The notes: a model not told the origin generated them from the letters alone. A stretch of DNA of 64,000 nucleotides from Paenibacillus tyrphae (GCF_000722545.1 NZ_JNVM01000005.1:186001-250000), one strand, 5' to 3'; shown: positions 25,650 to 35,653, numbered from the stretch's first letter. Translations and numbers: made by a program.

Positions 25650-28600
25650 TTAGGTGTTCTTCATAAATTTCCGACGCAGCATAAATCCAAGAAGGATCAA
25701 GGCAGCACCAGCCAGTTGAATGTAAACAGGGCTGGATTCTCCCGTTTTCGGCAGCGTTTCTTTTTTGGTTTTGTCGCTCGGCGGGTTGCCTAGCGGCACT
25801 TCCCGATTGACAAGGTCGATCGTTTCGTTACCGTCCGGTTTTTCCGGATTTTTCGACTGATCCGGCGGGGTTGTTTTATCCCCATTCTCCGGCCGGTCAA
25901 CCGTCGGCGGGCCTAATGGCACCTTGGTGTCGCTATCGATCGTTTCTTGGCCGTTCGGTTTGTTGCCATCCGGTTGAACTCCCCCGGGTGCCGGATTATT
26001 CGGCGTCGTTGTCGATGTGTTTGTCGTCGGCGTTGTTGGTGTTGCTGGTGTCGTCGGCGATGTAGAACCCGACGAATCCGAAGAATCCGACGAAGACGAC
26101 GATTTCGCGTTAGTTACCGTTAACGAAAAGCCTTCCGCGGTTGCAATCGAAACCGGACGCTCCTTGGAATCGAGCACATAGCCTGTCGGAGCCGCCGTTT
26201 CTTTCACGACATAATCTCCTGCGGGCAGCTTATCGAAAACGACTGTTCCGCTCGCGTCTGTCGTTTTCGTGCCAATCAGGTTCAAGCTTGCGCCTTTCTT
26301 CTCGTACAGCTCGAAGGTCGCGCCGCTGAGCAGCAGATCGTTTTGCGCCGAATCTACCTTTTTCACCGTCAACGAACCTTGGATGACCGGCGGAATTGGC
26401 GGCTTAGGCGTGCTAGCCTTATCGTTTGTGACGGTGAGCTTCACGTTGTCTGCGGTCACAATCGAGACCGGACGCTCTTTGGAATCGAGCACATAGCCTG
26501 TCGGAGCCGCCGTTTCCTGCACGACGTAGTCTCCTGCGGGCAGCTTATCGAAAACGACCGTTCCGCTCGCATCCGTCGTTTTCGTGTCGATCAGCGTCAA
26601 GCTCGCGCCTTTTTTCTCATACAGCTCGAAGGTTGCGCCGCTGAGCAGCAAATCGTTTTGCACCGAATCTACCTTTTTCACCGTCAGCGAGCCTTGAATG
26701 ACCGGCGGAATTGGCGGCTTAGGCGTAACTTTATTGTTTGTGACGGTGAGCTTCACGTTGTCTGCGGTTTGAATCGAGACCGGATGCTCTTTGGTATCAA
26801 GCACATAACCGTCCGGAGCCGATGTTTCCTTCACCACGTAGTCTCCTACGGGCAGCTTATCGAAAGAAACCGTTCCGCTTACATCCGTCGTTTTCGTGCC
26901 GATGAGCGTCAGGCTCGCGCCTTTTTTCTCATACAGCTCGAAGGTTGCGCCGCTGAGCAGCAGATCGGTTTTCGCCGAATCTACTTTTTTCACCGTCAAC
27001 GAGCCTTTGATGACCGGAGGCTTCGGTGTGACAGGCTTGGCGTTGGCGACGGTTAATTGAAAGCCGTCTGCGCTATTGATCGAGACCGGATATTCTTTGG
27101 AATCGAGCACATAGCCGTCCGGAGCCGCCGTTTCCTTCACGTAGTATTCCCCGGCGAGCAATTTCTTGAATAATGCAGTCCCGCTCGCATCGGTTGTCAG
27201 CGTGCCGACAAGCACCTTATCCGAGCCGGATTTCCGGTAAAGCTCAAAGGTTGCCCCGCCAAGACGGGTCTTATTGTCCGCTGCGTCCACTTTCACGACG
27301 GTAAGCGATCCTCTGACCCCGCCGATCGTACCAGAGCCGCTGCTGACTCCAACGACGATGCTGGTGGATGTATCCTTGGTTACCGTAGTTTCGTTATTGC
27401 CTGTAAATGCGATTTTGTTAGAGACCTTATCCTGATCTTTCGCAACGATTAAAGATTGATACTCCAGAATTGCGGCGGTAGACAGTTTTTTCAGGAAGCT
27501 TAATTCAAAGCTCTGTTTCCCGTCGTCGTCGGTCTTGATTTCCAGTGAATAATCCACGTCCTTGACCAGTTCGGTTCCCTTGGAGACCTTACCGCCAGCG
27601 TCTACTTTAGTCGTAAACAATTTGAACGTACCTGGCAGCAGAAGCTGGTTTTCGGACGGCGTATCGACGATTTTGGCATTGGTTACCGTGGATTGTCCGC
27701 GGTTGATGAGAATCGCCCAATTGATTTTATCGCCGTTTTGGGTACCACTCTTGTTCAAGTATTCGCCACCGAAAGGAATGTTGACGGAAGCCGTCAAATT
27801 TTTCGATACCGGCGTTGTTCCATCGAAGAGGGTTGCCGTGTTGTTTACTTTATTGTCAATCAGCTTTCCTTCGAGGCTGGTTTTAAAGACAATCGTGTAC
27901 GGAGCCGAAATAGGCTTCAGGAACGTCACGGTTAGCTTGTTATCTTTGTCAACCGTATAGTTGTAATACGTGCTGTCCACAACGCTCCCCAGCGACGGAG
28001 TGCCGTTGGCCGCGATGTTCATGTTGTATACGGCAAGCGAATTGTCGACAAGCTTCTGGCCGGACTCGAGCGTATCTTGAACGACTGCCCCGGCAAGCGT
28101 CTTGCCGTTATAGTTCACGCCGACCGTCCATGTAATCTGCTTCAGCGAAGCGTCATAGACGCCGTTCTTAAACCCGTTGTTCTTTACTTCGATCCGTGGA
28201 TCGAACGTGGCGGATACCGTCTTCGTCTGCGCCTTGGAATTGCCGTCGACCCATGCGATCGAAGCTTGGTTCAGAAAATTCGTCGCGTTGTTTCCGAGCC
28301 AATCCATGTTGAACTCGGTGCTGTAAGTAATCGTCACCTGTCCGTACAACGCCCGGTTAAACGTAATTTTAAAGCCTTGATCCGCCGGTACGGAAGCGTC
28401 CACGGTGTAATCCGCTGCGTCCATCGGCTTGTTGCTTTCCTTAACGGTCAGCGATCCCGGGATGAGACGCATACCCTTGTTAGGGAAGCTGTCCGTCACG
28501 ACCACGTTGGTCATCGGCTCGCTGTCCTTGTTTAGCGTGATGCTCCAGTCTGCCGTTTTGGCTTGGTAATTCACCGCCCCGACACCTTTGGTAATAATCA

Positions 28601-29963
28601 CCTGATTGATGCCGCGCGTAGCCGTTTTGCTATCACCGCTGCCGGAAGTCACCTTATTCGTAATCGTAGCGCCGTCGAACACGCGATGATTGGCTTTGGT
28701 TTGATATTTGATTTTGTAAGCGGACGAGATGTCCTGCAGGAACTGCAGTTTAAAGCCGTTGCTTTTGGTCGCAGTCTCCGGGGTTACCTTGTAGCTTGCT
28801 GCAGGCAGCTCAGCTCCGAGGATCTCGCTTCCCTTCGAGTCGATCGTCACTTGATAGACATGGAGGGAGCCCGCTACCAAATCCTGCGTATCGTTGAACA
28901 AATCCGTCAAGAAAGCATTGGCTTGGGCGATCGTCTTCTCGTTGTAATTGTACTTGATTTCCCAGTCGATCGTTTGCGTGTTGGGATCGTACTTCGTCGA
29001 CGATTTGTCCAGAGCCGTGCCGCGCTGTACCGTAACAGTAGCCGTAGCGCTGGCCGGCGGCTTGTTGCTTCCTTCAAATGTCGCCTTGTTCACGAAGGAA
29101 GTTTGGTCCTCGTTGGTAACCGGCGTCGTGTACTGAATTCGGTATGCCGTCCGAATAGGACTTTCATTAAAGCTGAGCTTCAATACATTGCCGTTCGTGC
29201 TCATGCTGTACTTGCTGCCGTCCACCGGCGCACCCTGAACGACGTTGCCGTCCAAGCTTACGCTTAGCTCGTATACGGCGACGGTGACCGGAGCGCCCAG
29301 CCCGGCTGGAATCGGATCGGTCACGACCGCGTTCTGCACAGCGGCCAGCTCTTTGTTCACATCTACCGTCCAGTCGATGCTTTTTGCATTGTAGCCTTTC
29401 GCCACGCCGCTTTTCCCGATGGTTGAAGTCACGTTCGGCTTAAAGTGCAGCGTAAAGACCTGCTCGCCGCCTTTCACCGGAATTTTAATAATCTGCGTCG
29501 TGCTGCCATTGATCACCTGCATATCGAACGCCGTCTGGAAAGTCAAAGTTCCTCTGACATCCGACAGGTTCTCGATCGTCTCCAAGGTCATGACAACCTC
29601 GTGGCTATCCCTGTAGACCTTGAATTTCCCAATCGCTTCGCCGCCTGAGATAAGCGGTTGATCAGGGATATCGTTGTAAAGCTTGAATTGCTCCGGAAGC
29701 TTGAACGTGTAAGTATCTCCGTTCTTGTAACCGTGGCCGTTAGGCAGGGACCAAGTGTAGTCCAATTTCACCTTCGAGCCCGGCTCATAAACGTCATCCG
29801 TTACCACGTTCCCGGACTTGTCGTACACCGCCATCGTTACGCTATCGATAATGCTGCTGGAAATCGGGGCTGCGTTGACTTGCGGCGATAAGCCGAATGC
29901 ATACAGCCACTGCATCATGATCAATAGAGCAACGAGCAGCGTACTGATTTTCTTCTTTGCCAT
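25650..29963 (-). CDS. giant LPXTG-anchored adhesin with collagen-binding-like and SpaA repeats
   Basis: A 1437-residue wall protein. A signal peptide (LLVALLIMMQWLYAFGLSPQ) is followed by about five modules of 130-150 residues resembling Cna collagen-binding domains; each has a W-containing strand such as IDWTVDVNKEL and a conserved VTDPIP-type motif. Four SpaA/Cna_B modules (about 884-1286) follow, each with GATFELY and VKETAAPDGYVLDSKE; such modules form Lys-Asn isopeptide bonds. A Ser/Thr/Pro linker leads to LPKTGESS near 1403, a hydrophobic segment and KFMKNT. A c-di-GMP-II riboswitch lies upstream, linking adhesion to second-messenger state. Confidence 0.93.
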   Translation of the reverse strand: MAKKKISTLLVALLIMMQWLYAFGLSPQVNAAPISSSIIDSVTMAVYDKSGNVVTDDVYEPGSKVKLDYTWSLPNGHGYKNGDTYTFKLPEQFKLYNDIPDQPLISGGEAIGKFKVYRDSHEVVMTLETIENLSDVRGTLTFQTAFDMQVINGSTTQIIKIPVKGGEQVFTLHFKPNVTSTIGKSGVAKGYNAKSIDWTVDVNKELAAVQNAVVTDPIPAGLGAPVTVAVYELSVSLDGNVVQGAPVDGSKYSMSTNGNVLKLSFNESPIRTAYRIQYTTPVTNEDQTSFVNKATFEGSNKPPASATATVTVQRGTALDKSSTKYDPNTQTIDWEIKYNYNEKTIAQANAFLTDLFNDTQDLVAGSLHVYQVTIDSKGSEILGAELPAASYKVTPETATKSNGFKLQFLQDISSAYKIKYQTKANHRVFDGATITNKVTSGSGDSKTATRGINQVIITKGVGAVNYQAKTADWSITLNKDSEPMTNVVVTDSFPNKGMRLIPGSLTVKESNKPMDAADYTVDASVPADQGFKITFNRALYGQVTITYSTEFNMDWLGNNATNFLNQASIAWVDGNSKAQTKTVSATFDPRIEVKNNGFKNGVYDASLKQITWTVGVNYNGKTLAGAVVQDTLESGQKLVDNSLAVYNMNIAANGTPSLGSVVDSTYYNYTVDKDNKLTVTFLKPISAPYTIVFKTSLEGKLIDNKVNNTATLFDGTTPVSKNLTASVNIPFGGEYLNKSGTQNGDKINWAILINRGQSTVTNAKIVDTPSENQLLLPGTFKLFTTKVDAGGKVSKGTELVKDVDYSLEIKTDDDGKQSFELSFLKKLSTAAILEYQSLIVAKDQDKVSNKIAFTGNNETTVTKDTSTSIVVGVSSGSGTIGGVRGSLTVVKVDAADNKTRLGGATFELYRKSGSDKVLVGTLTTDASGTALFKKLLAGEYYVKETAAPDGYVLDSKEYPVSINSADGFQLTVANAKPVTPKPPVIKGSLTVKKVDSAKTDLLLSGATFELYEKKGASLTLIGTKTTDVSGTVSFDKLPVGDYVVKETSAPDGYVLDTKEHPVSIQTADNVKLTVTNNKVTPKPPIPPVIQGSLTVKKVDSVQNDLLLSGATFELYEKKGASLTLIDTKTTDASGTVVFDKLPAGDYVVQETAAPTGYVLDSKERPVSIVTADNVKLTVTNDKASTPKPPIPPVIQGSLTVKKVDSAQNDLLLSGATFELYEKKGASLNLIGTKTTDASGTVVFDKLPAGDYVVKETAAPTGYVLDSKERPVSIATAEGFSLTVTNAKSSSSSDSSDSSGSTSPTTPATPTTPTTNTSTTTPNNPAPGGVQPDGNKPNGQETIDSDTKVPLGPPTVDRPENGDKTTPPDQSKNPEKPDGNETIDLVNREVPLGNPPSDKTKKETLPKTGESSPVYIQLAGAALILLGFMLRRKFMKNT
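26105..27312 (-). repeat. four tandem SpaA-module repeats inside the adhesin gene
   Basis: Four units of about 300 bp encode the SpaA modules. The last three are nearly identical in DNA (for example GCTCGAAGGTTGCGCCGCTG recurs), which suggests recent duplication and makes copy number prone to recombination. Confidence 0.85.
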
Positions 29964-30002
29964 TACCTATTTACCACCTCCATCAGTTTTTGTTGGAACG
30001 GC

Positions 30003-30028
30003 AAAAAACACCCTCCAACTGAAGGGTG
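30003..30028 (-). terminator. expression-platform terminator of the c-di-GMP-II riboswitch
   Basis: CACCCTTCAG-TTGGAGGGTG on the minus strand, followed by TTTTTTG. It directly abuts the aptamer and shares its last bases (ACCACCC), so ligand binding could decide formation of the terminator. Confidence 0.85.
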
Positions 30029-30099
30029 GTCCGGTTGCACTACTAGCTCCGTCGAATCCAAGTGCCCAGATACAGATTCGAAATCATCGCTTACCATGT
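30023..30099 (-). ncRNA. cyclic di-GMP-II riboswitch
   Basis: On the minus strand GGTAAGCGATGAT, then CTGGGCACTTGGATTC and GGAGCTAGTAGTGCAACCGG. GGGCACTTG and AGTAGTGCAACCG are hallmark pieces of the c-di-GMP-II pseudoknotted aptamer. It is followed by a terminator and then the LPXTG adhesin gene (start 29963). Conserved spacing and neighbour support the call. Confidence 0.92.
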
Positions 30100-30315
30100 A
30101 TCTAATAATAATGGATAATGTCAGGGATTTCTGTGTTGTTCTACACCAAATTTCGAAAATTTTTATAAAGAATTTTTTGGAAACGCTTAATGGCCAAGTT
30201 AGCAGGGGAGGGTCGGTACCAAAATCCGCGAAAGCGCAAGGCTAGCGGTAAAAAGCGGTGTCCACGGTGGTTTTCATGACGATGAAAAGATGTAGAAAAA
30301 TGTAGAAATTTGTAG

Positions 30316-30381
30316 TTGACAATTTGTAAGCGAATACAATAAAATGATGACAAGAAAACTTTGTTAGTCATCTTAACTAAC
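30316..30381 (+). promoter_or_regulatory. promoter and candidate operator of the ROK regulator gene
   Basis: TTGACA (30316-30321), 18 bases, TAAAAT (30340-30345). GTTAGT-N7-ACTAAC (30363-30381) is an inverted repeat just downstream, similar in style to XylR/NagC-type operators. Between the riboswitch and this promoter (30106-30300) I see no gene, only AT-rich DNA and an imperfect CRE-like TTGGAAACGCTTAA at about 30178. Confidence 0.65.
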
Positions 30382-30405
30382 TTAATCGGAAAGGGGGACA
30401 GCATA

Positions 30406-31584
30406 TTGATTGGCAGAGGCCAAACGGGAAACGCCAAGCTGGTGAAGCACATTAACCGCGAAGGCATTCTTCATCAATTGAGAGAAAACCCCCGGGTATC
30501 GAGAGCCGATTTGGCGAAATTAACGGAGCTCAGCCGTCCGTGCGTATCGGCCTTGGTGGACGAGATGATCGTGGAAGGCTTGATCAGCGAAGTCGGGTTC
30601 GGAGAATCGAAGGGCGGCAGGAAGCCCATCCTTCTGGAATATAATTTTCAAGCCTATGGCGTCATCGGCGCGGTATTCGAAGGTAGTACCTTGCAGCTGG
30701 CCATCGCCAACCTGAAGGGGGAGCTGCTGGTTCAGCGCACGACGTGCCTGCCGCATCCGATGAACGGAGAGACGGCCATTCAGAGCATCGAGCAAGGGCT
30801 CGCGGCGCTGCTGGATGAAAGCGGATTCGATAAAGCAAGGCTGCTTGGCATGGGGCTCGGCTTGCCGGGGATTACCCAGCGCAGCGAAGGTACGGTCAGC
30901 TACGCCCCCAGTACGGGGTGGATGGGACTGCCCGTGCGGAAGGAGATCGAAGCGGCCTTAGGGCTGCCTGTGGTCATCGAAAATGACGTTAACTTGATGA
31001 CGCTCGGCGAATTTCACAAGGGCATCGGCGTCGGGCATTCTAATCTGGTATATATGTATGCGGGAACGGGGATCGGCGCCGGCATTATGATCGACGGGCA
31101 ATTATACCGCGGAGCCAAAGAGGCGAGCGGGGAGATCGGCTATATGGTCATCGGTCCGGTCGGGAACCAGACCAAGGGAGAATACGGCGTATTCGAGCGC
31201 AACTATTCCGTACGGGCCATTCGCGAGAAGGCCAAAGCCGTCCTCCCTTCGATGGACGATGGCGAGAGTATTGTCAAGCAAATCGTCGATCAAGCGAAAA
31301 GCGGGGCCGAAGCGGCGCAGACGCTTCTCGACGACATCTGCCGGCACTGGACCTACGGCATCGCCAATCTAACGAGCGTGATGGACCCGGCGCTTCTGAT
31401 CCTCAGCGGAGAAATGCTGCATATCGGGGACGAAGGGGTTCATAAAATACAACAATGGTTAACCGACTGGGTTCCGTCCGTTCCCCGAATCGAGATGGCT
31501 TCGCTCGGCGATCAGGCGGGACTCATCGGAGCCATTCATTGCGCGCTGGAGGCTTTTCCGTCCACTTCCAAACTGCAGCGGTAA
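30406..31584 (+). CDS. ROK-family transcriptional regulator
   Basis: A 392-residue NagC/XylR-type protein. An N-terminal winged HTH (ISRADLAKLTELSRP-like helix, VSRADLAKLTELSRPCVSAL at about 30-50) is followed by a ROK sugar-binding domain with GMGLGLPGI and YAGTGIGAGIMIDG. The usual Cys-rich zinc motif of ROK proteins is not obvious. I used the TTG at 30406, nine bases after AGGGGG; longer starts run into the operator. It heads the ABC importer and deacetylase cluster, so a sugar or amino sugar inducer is likely. Confidence 0.88.
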   Translation: MIGRGQTGNAKLVKHINREGILHQLRENPRVSRADLAKLTELSRPCVSALVDEMIVEGLISEVGFGESKGGRKPILLEYNFQAYGVIGAVFEGSTLQLAIANLKGELLVQRTTCLPHPMNGETAIQSIEQGLAALLDESGFDKARLLGMGLGLPGITQRSEGTVSYAPSTGWMGLPVRKEIEAALGLPVVIENDVNLMTLGEFHKGIGVGHSNLVYMYAGTGIGAGIMIDGQLYRGAKEASGEIGYMVIGPVGNQTKGEYGVFERNYSVRAIREKAKAVLPSMDDGESIVKQIVDQAKSGAEAAQTLLDDICRHWTYGIANLTSVMDPALLILSGEMLHIGDEGVHKIQQWLTDWVPSVPRIEMASLGDQAGLIGAIHCALEAFPSTSKLQR

Positions 31585-31661
31585 GCGGCTTTGTCGCTAC
31601 CGATGCTGTTTGGCTCAAGTGAAGACGCTTACATTATACATAAAGTACAGGAGGTCAAAAC

Positions 31662-32759
31662 ATGACAAAGAAAAAAGCAACAACCTGGTTGACGGGGGCC
31701 GTGCTCAGCATGGCGATGCTGACGGTGACGGCCTGCGGAGGAAGCGCTTCCGACGGTGCTCAGAAGCCGGGAGACAAGTCATCCGACGCCTCGAAGCCTG
31801 GCGAGAAGCAGAAGCTGGTCATTTATACGGCCAGGGACAAAAACGTCGTCGAAGAAATTATCCCGAAATTCAAAGAGCAAAACCCGGGGATGGACGTCGA
31901 GGTTCTTACCATGGGGGCGCAGCAGGTGCTGGAGCGCGTGCGCGGGGAGAAGGCGAACCCGCAGGCCGACTTCTGGTGGGGCGGCACGCAATCGGCGCTG
32001 ATGACGGCGGCGGACGAAGGCCTGCTCGAAAGCGTCAAGCCGAGCTTCGCCGACAAAATCCCGGCGATGTACAAAGACAGCAAAGATCGCTGGTACGGTG
32101 AAATGCTGCTGCCGGAAGTCATCATGTACAACTCCAAAGCGCTGAAAAAAGAAGACGCTCCCAAAGATTGGGACGACCTGCTGGATGCCAAGTACAAGGG
32201 CAAAATCATCATTCGCGGCGTGCTTGCTTCCGGAACGATGAGAACGATCTACTCTTCCTTGATTTTCCGTCAAGACGCGAACGATCCGAAGAAAGGGTAC
32301 GACTGGCTGAAAAAGCTTGACGCCAATACGAAGGAATACGCTCAGGATCCGACCAACCTGTACCTGAAGCTGGCGCGCGAGGAAGGCTCGCTGTCGCTGT
32401 GGAACCTGCAGGATATTATGATCCAGAAGGAGCTGCAAAAGCAGCCGTTCGACTTCATTTACCCTGCGAGCGGAGCGCCGATTCTGGTTGACGGTGTCGG
32501 GGTGGTCAAAGGCGCGAAAAACATGGAAGCGGCGAAGAAATTTTACGAGTTCCTCTTCGATTCGAAGCTGCGTGTTGAGCTTGCGGAGAAGCTGTACCAG
32601 ATTCCAACGCGTACGGACATTAACAAAGATACGCTTCCGGCATGGTTAAAAGGGCTGGAACTGAAACCGCTTAATATCGATTGGGCCGTCATGGCGCAAA
32701 AAGAGAAAGAATGGATGCAGCATTGGGATGAGAACATCAAAGGGAAAGGTTCCAAATAA
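31662..32759 (+). CDS. ABC transporter substrate-binding lipoprotein (FbpA/AfuA-like)
   Basis: A 365-residue lipoprotein (lipobox LTVTAC, Cys25) of the extracellular solute-binding family used by iron, phosphonate and sugar-phosphate importers (KLVIYTARDKNVVEEI, DFWWGGTQSALM). The tyrosine pair typical of Fe(III) binding is not evident near the C-terminus, so an organic anion is as likely as a metal chelate. It is followed by its ATPase and a fused permease. The ribosome binding site is AGGAGG. Confidence 0.88.
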   Translation: MTKKKATTWLTGAVLSMAMLTVTACGGSASDGAQKPGDKSSDASKPGEKQKLVIYTARDKNVVEEIIPKFKEQNPGMDVEVLTMGAQQVLERVRGEKANPQADFWWGGTQSALMTAADEGLLESVKPSFADKIPAMYKDSKDRWYGEMLLPEVIMYNSKALKKEDAPKDWDDLLDAKYKGKIIIRGVLASGTMRTIYSSLIFRQDANDPKKGYDWLKKLDANTKEYAQDPTNLYLKLAREEGSLSLWNLQDIMIQKELQKQPFDFIYPASGAPILVDGVGVVKGAKNMEAAKKFYEFLFDSKLRVELAEKLYQIPTRTDINKDTLPAWLKGLELKPLNIDWAVMAQKEKEWMQHWDENIKGKGSK

Positions 32760-32767
32760 TGCATTCG

Positions 32768-32787
32768 GGCGGAGGAGCTCCTCCGCC
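32768..32787 (+). repeat. perfect 20-bp palindrome after the binding-protein gene
   Basis: GGCGGAGGAGCTCCTCCGCC starts 8 bp after the stop codon, followed by a weak T-rich stretch (TGATCATTTT). It probably forms a stabilising or partially terminating hairpin, as at 9652-9689 in the other ABC operon. Confidence 0.75.
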
Positions 32788-32816
32788 TGATCATTTTACC
32801 AAAGGAGGAAACCTGC

Positions 32817-33896
32817 TTGATAGAGGTCGTACTGGATCACGTAAGCAAACAATTCGGAAACGTTAAGGGAGTTACAGATGTCAATATTCGGATTCAACCG
32901 GGGGAGTTCTTCACCTTTCTCGGGCCGAGCGGCTGCGGCAAAACAACGACGTTGCGGATGATTGCAGGGTTTTACTATCCGAGCGAGGGCCGTATCGTAT
33001 TCGGCGATCAAGATGTCACGAACCTTCCCCCAAACAAAAGAAACACGGGAATGGTGTTCCAAAACTATGCTTTGTTTCCGCACATGACGGTGTTTGAGAA
33101 TATCGCATTCGGTCTGCAAGTAAGAAAGGTTTCGAAATCCGAAATCGTTCAGCGCGTCGAACGCGCACAGAAGCAAGTTCATTTGGAAGGCTACGGCAAC
33201 CGCCGTATCGATCAATTGTCCGGCGGCCAGCAGCAGCGGGTTGCCTTGGCTCGCGCGCTTGTCATCGAGCCGCAAATTTTGCTCTTGGATGAGCCGTTAT
33301 CGAACCTCGATGCGAAGCTTAGAGAAGAAACGAGAATCGAAATCAAGAGACTTCAACTGGAGCTGGGAATTACGACGATCTACGTCACGCACGATCAGGC
33401 CGAGGCGATGGCGATGTCCGACCGGATTATGGTCATGCAGGGCGGAGTCGTCCAGCAGATCGGAAGTCCAGAAGAAATATATAACCGCCCGGTCAACCGG
33501 TTTGTCGCTTCCTTTATCGGAGAGTCCAATCTGTGGGAAGGAACCGTGGAGCGAGTCGAGGGCGGCGAAGCGGTCGTACGTTTCGCTCCGGGCCTCAGCC
33601 TGAGAGGCTTGACCGCCAACGCTTCGCCGGACTGCAAGCTGGAAGCGGGCAAGACCGTGACGATGTCCATCCGTCCGGAAGCGGTCCGCGAAGCGCTGCA
33701 AGGGGAGCAGCAGGACAATGTGGTCAAAGGAAACGTGGTCATTTCCGAATTTACGGGAGTCAGCGTGAACTACGTATCGCAAGTGGCGGGCCAGCAATTG
33801 AAAGCGATGTTTGTCAATCAAGGGCACCGGGTGCGCGGACGCGGGGAAGAGATCGCCCTGTTCATTCCAAAAGAAAGCATCTATTTCTTGGGATAG
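32817..33896 (+). CDS. ABC transporter ATP-binding protein (PotA/FbpC type)
   Basis: A 359-residue ATPase with Walker A GPSGCGKTT, Q-loop FQNYALFPHMTVFEN, signature QLSGGQQQRVALARA, Walker B ILLLDEPLSNLD and a C-terminal TOBE domain. The start is TTG with AAAGGAGG nine bases upstream. It energises the next, fused permease. Confidence 0.95.
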   Translation: MIEVVLDHVSKQFGNVKGVTDVNIRIQPGEFFTFLGPSGCGKTTTLRMIAGFYYPSEGRIVFGDQDVTNLPPNKRNTGMVFQNYALFPHMTVFENIAFGLQVRKVSKSEIVQRVERAQKQVHLEGYGNRRIDQLSGGQQQRVALARALVIEPQILLLDEPLSNLDAKLREETRIEIKRLQLELGITTIYVTHDQAEAMAMSDRIMVMQGGVVQQIGSPEEIYNRPVNRFVASFIGESNLWEGTVERVEGGEAVVRFAPGLSLRGLTANASPDCKLEAGKTVTMSIRPEAVREALQGEQQDNVVKGNVVISEFTGVSVNYVSQVAGQQLKAMFVNQGHRVRGRGEEIALFIPKESIYFLG

Positions 33897-33911
33897 CGAG
33901 GGGATGAATCT

Positions 33912-35627
33912 ATGAGATCTAAACCGGGAACAAGTTCATCCAAGCTGGGCTCCTTCACGCACTCGCCTTATTTCGTCTATGTCCTGGTCGCGCCCCTGTT
34001 TTTGGTGCTCCTGGCTTATGTCGTGTATCCGTTGTTCCAGACGTTCGTGCAAAGTATCCGGGTAGAGGATCAGATGTCGCTGAAAAACTATGCCAAGTTT
34101 TTCAGCCTGGAGCATACGTCCAACCTGGAGGCACTCTGGACCAGCATTTATATTTCCGTCTTAAGCGTCATCACCTGCGCAATCGTCGGCGTCGCCATGG
34201 CGTTCCTGCTGGAGCGCTACGAGTTCCCCGGCCGGAAAATTTTGGCCGTCCTTGTGCTCGTGCCGATGGCTTTGCCGCCCCTTGTCGGCGTGCTGTCGTT
34301 TACATTCTTGTACGGTGAAAGCGGCATTATCCCAAGGGCGCTTAAAGCGCTGCTTCATCTCGACCAGGTGCCGTTTTCTTTGAAGGGCATTTGGGGCGTG
34401 CTCGTGGTGCATACGTTCACGATGTACACTTACTTTTACATGACAGCCTCCTCGGCGATCCGCGGTCTCGATCCGTCGCTGGAAGAGGCGGCGGCGAGTC
34501 TCGGCGCAGGACGGCTCTATATATGGCGGCGCGTCATTCTGCCGATGCTGACGCCGGCGCTGGTCGCTTCTTCGCTGCTCGTCTTCATGATCGCGATGGC
34601 GTCCTATACGGCTCCGCTCATCTTCGGAATCGAGCGGACGATGACGATGCAGATTTATTTGTCCCGGACGAACGGCAATCTGGATATGGCTGCGGCACAG
34701 TCCACGATCCTGTCCGTCGTGTCCATCCTGTTCCTGCTCGTGATGCGCTGGTACCAAGGGCTGCGCAATTACCAGAATATGAGCAAAGGCGTCAGCGTGC
34801 ATCGTACGGAAGTGAAGAGCGCCGCAGGCAAGTATATCGCGATGATTCTGTCGATTATCGGCGTCATCATCCTGCTGCTTCCGATTCTCGTGCTGGTCTT
34901 GATTTCGTTCTCGACGGACGGCACGTGGACGACGCAGATTCTTCCTCCAGAATATACGGCGAAGCACTATGTGAAGCTGTTTACCGACAGCAAAACGTGG
35001 CGGCCGATTGCGAACAGCTTCCAGATGAGCTTCGTGGCGACGATCGGCAATATCATCTTCGGCGTGGCGGCAGCGTATGCGATGGTCCGCTTGAGATTCA
35101 AAGGCAAAACGCTGCTGGACGTGCTGATCATGCTGCCGTGGGCGCTGCCGGGAACGGTCGTCGCGGTCAACCTGATCGCCGCTTTCAGCGAGCCTACCGT
35201 ATTCAGCTTCAATCAAGTGCTGATCGGCAGCTTCTGGATTTTGCCTTTGGCGTATTTCGTCCGCCATTTGCCGCTTGTGTTCCGCTCTACGTCGGCGACG
35301 CTGGTCCAGATGGATGCTTCGGTCGAAGAAGCGGCGCGCAACTTGGGCGCCTCCTGGTGGTACAGCTTCAGGCGGGTCGTCTTTCCGATGGCGCTGAGCG
35401 GGATACTTGCGGGCACATTGCTCGCGTTCGTGCAGGGCATCGGGGAATTCGTTTCCTCCATTCTGCTCTTCACCGCAAAAAGCACGCCGCTTTCCGTGGA
35501 GATTTTCCAGCGGATGTACTCGTTTGAATTCGGTACGGCGTGCGCATACGGCGTGCTGCAAATTACTTTGATCATTATCGTGCTGTTCGTTTCGCGCAAA
35601 ATGACGGGCGACAGCACAGCCGTATAA
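33912..35627 (+). CDS. fused-dimer ABC permease (FbpB/ThiP type)
   Basis: A 571-residue permease with about 12 membrane segments made of two homologous halves. Each half has its own EAA loop, EEAAASLGAG near residue 195 and EEAARNLGAS near residue 475. This fused architecture is usual for FbpB-, thiamine- and phosphonate-type importers. It starts 15 bp after the ATPase gene. A palindromic repeat element follows the stop. Confidence 0.93.
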   Translation: MRSKPGTSSSKLGSFTHSPYFVYVLVAPLFLVLLAYVVYPLFQTFVQSIRVEDQMSLKNYAKFFSLEHTSNLEALWTSIYISVLSVITCAIVGVAMAFLLERYEFPGRKILAVLVLVPMALPPLVGVLSFTFLYGESGIIPRALKALLHLDQVPFSLKGIWGVLVVHTFTMYTYFYMTASSAIRGLDPSLEEAAASLGAGRLYIWRRVILPMLTPALVASSLLVFMIAMASYTAPLIFGIERTMTMQIYLSRTNGNLDMAAAQSTILSVVSILFLLVMRWYQGLRNYQNMSKGVSVHRTEVKSAAGKYIAMILSIIGVIILLLPILVLVLISFSTDGTWTTQILPPEYTAKHYVKLFTDSKTWRPIANSFQMSFVATIGNIIFGVAAAYAMVRLRFKGKTLLDVLIMLPWALPGTVVAVNLIAAFSEPTVFSFNQVLIGSFWILPLAYFVRHLPLVFRSTSATLVQMDASVEEAARNLGASWWYSFRRVVFPMALSGILAGTLLAFVQGIGEFVSSILLFTAKSTPLSVEIFQRMYSFEFGTACAYGVLQITLIIIVLFVSRKMTGDSTAV

Positions 35628-35653
35628 ATGACGGTCATCTCGTGGGGGAACAC

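Noticed and set aside
30023..30099. preQ1-type riboswitch
   Set aside because: A CTAG core suggested it, but GGGCACTTG and AGTAGTGCAACCG together fit c-di-GMP-II and the downstream gene is an adhesin.
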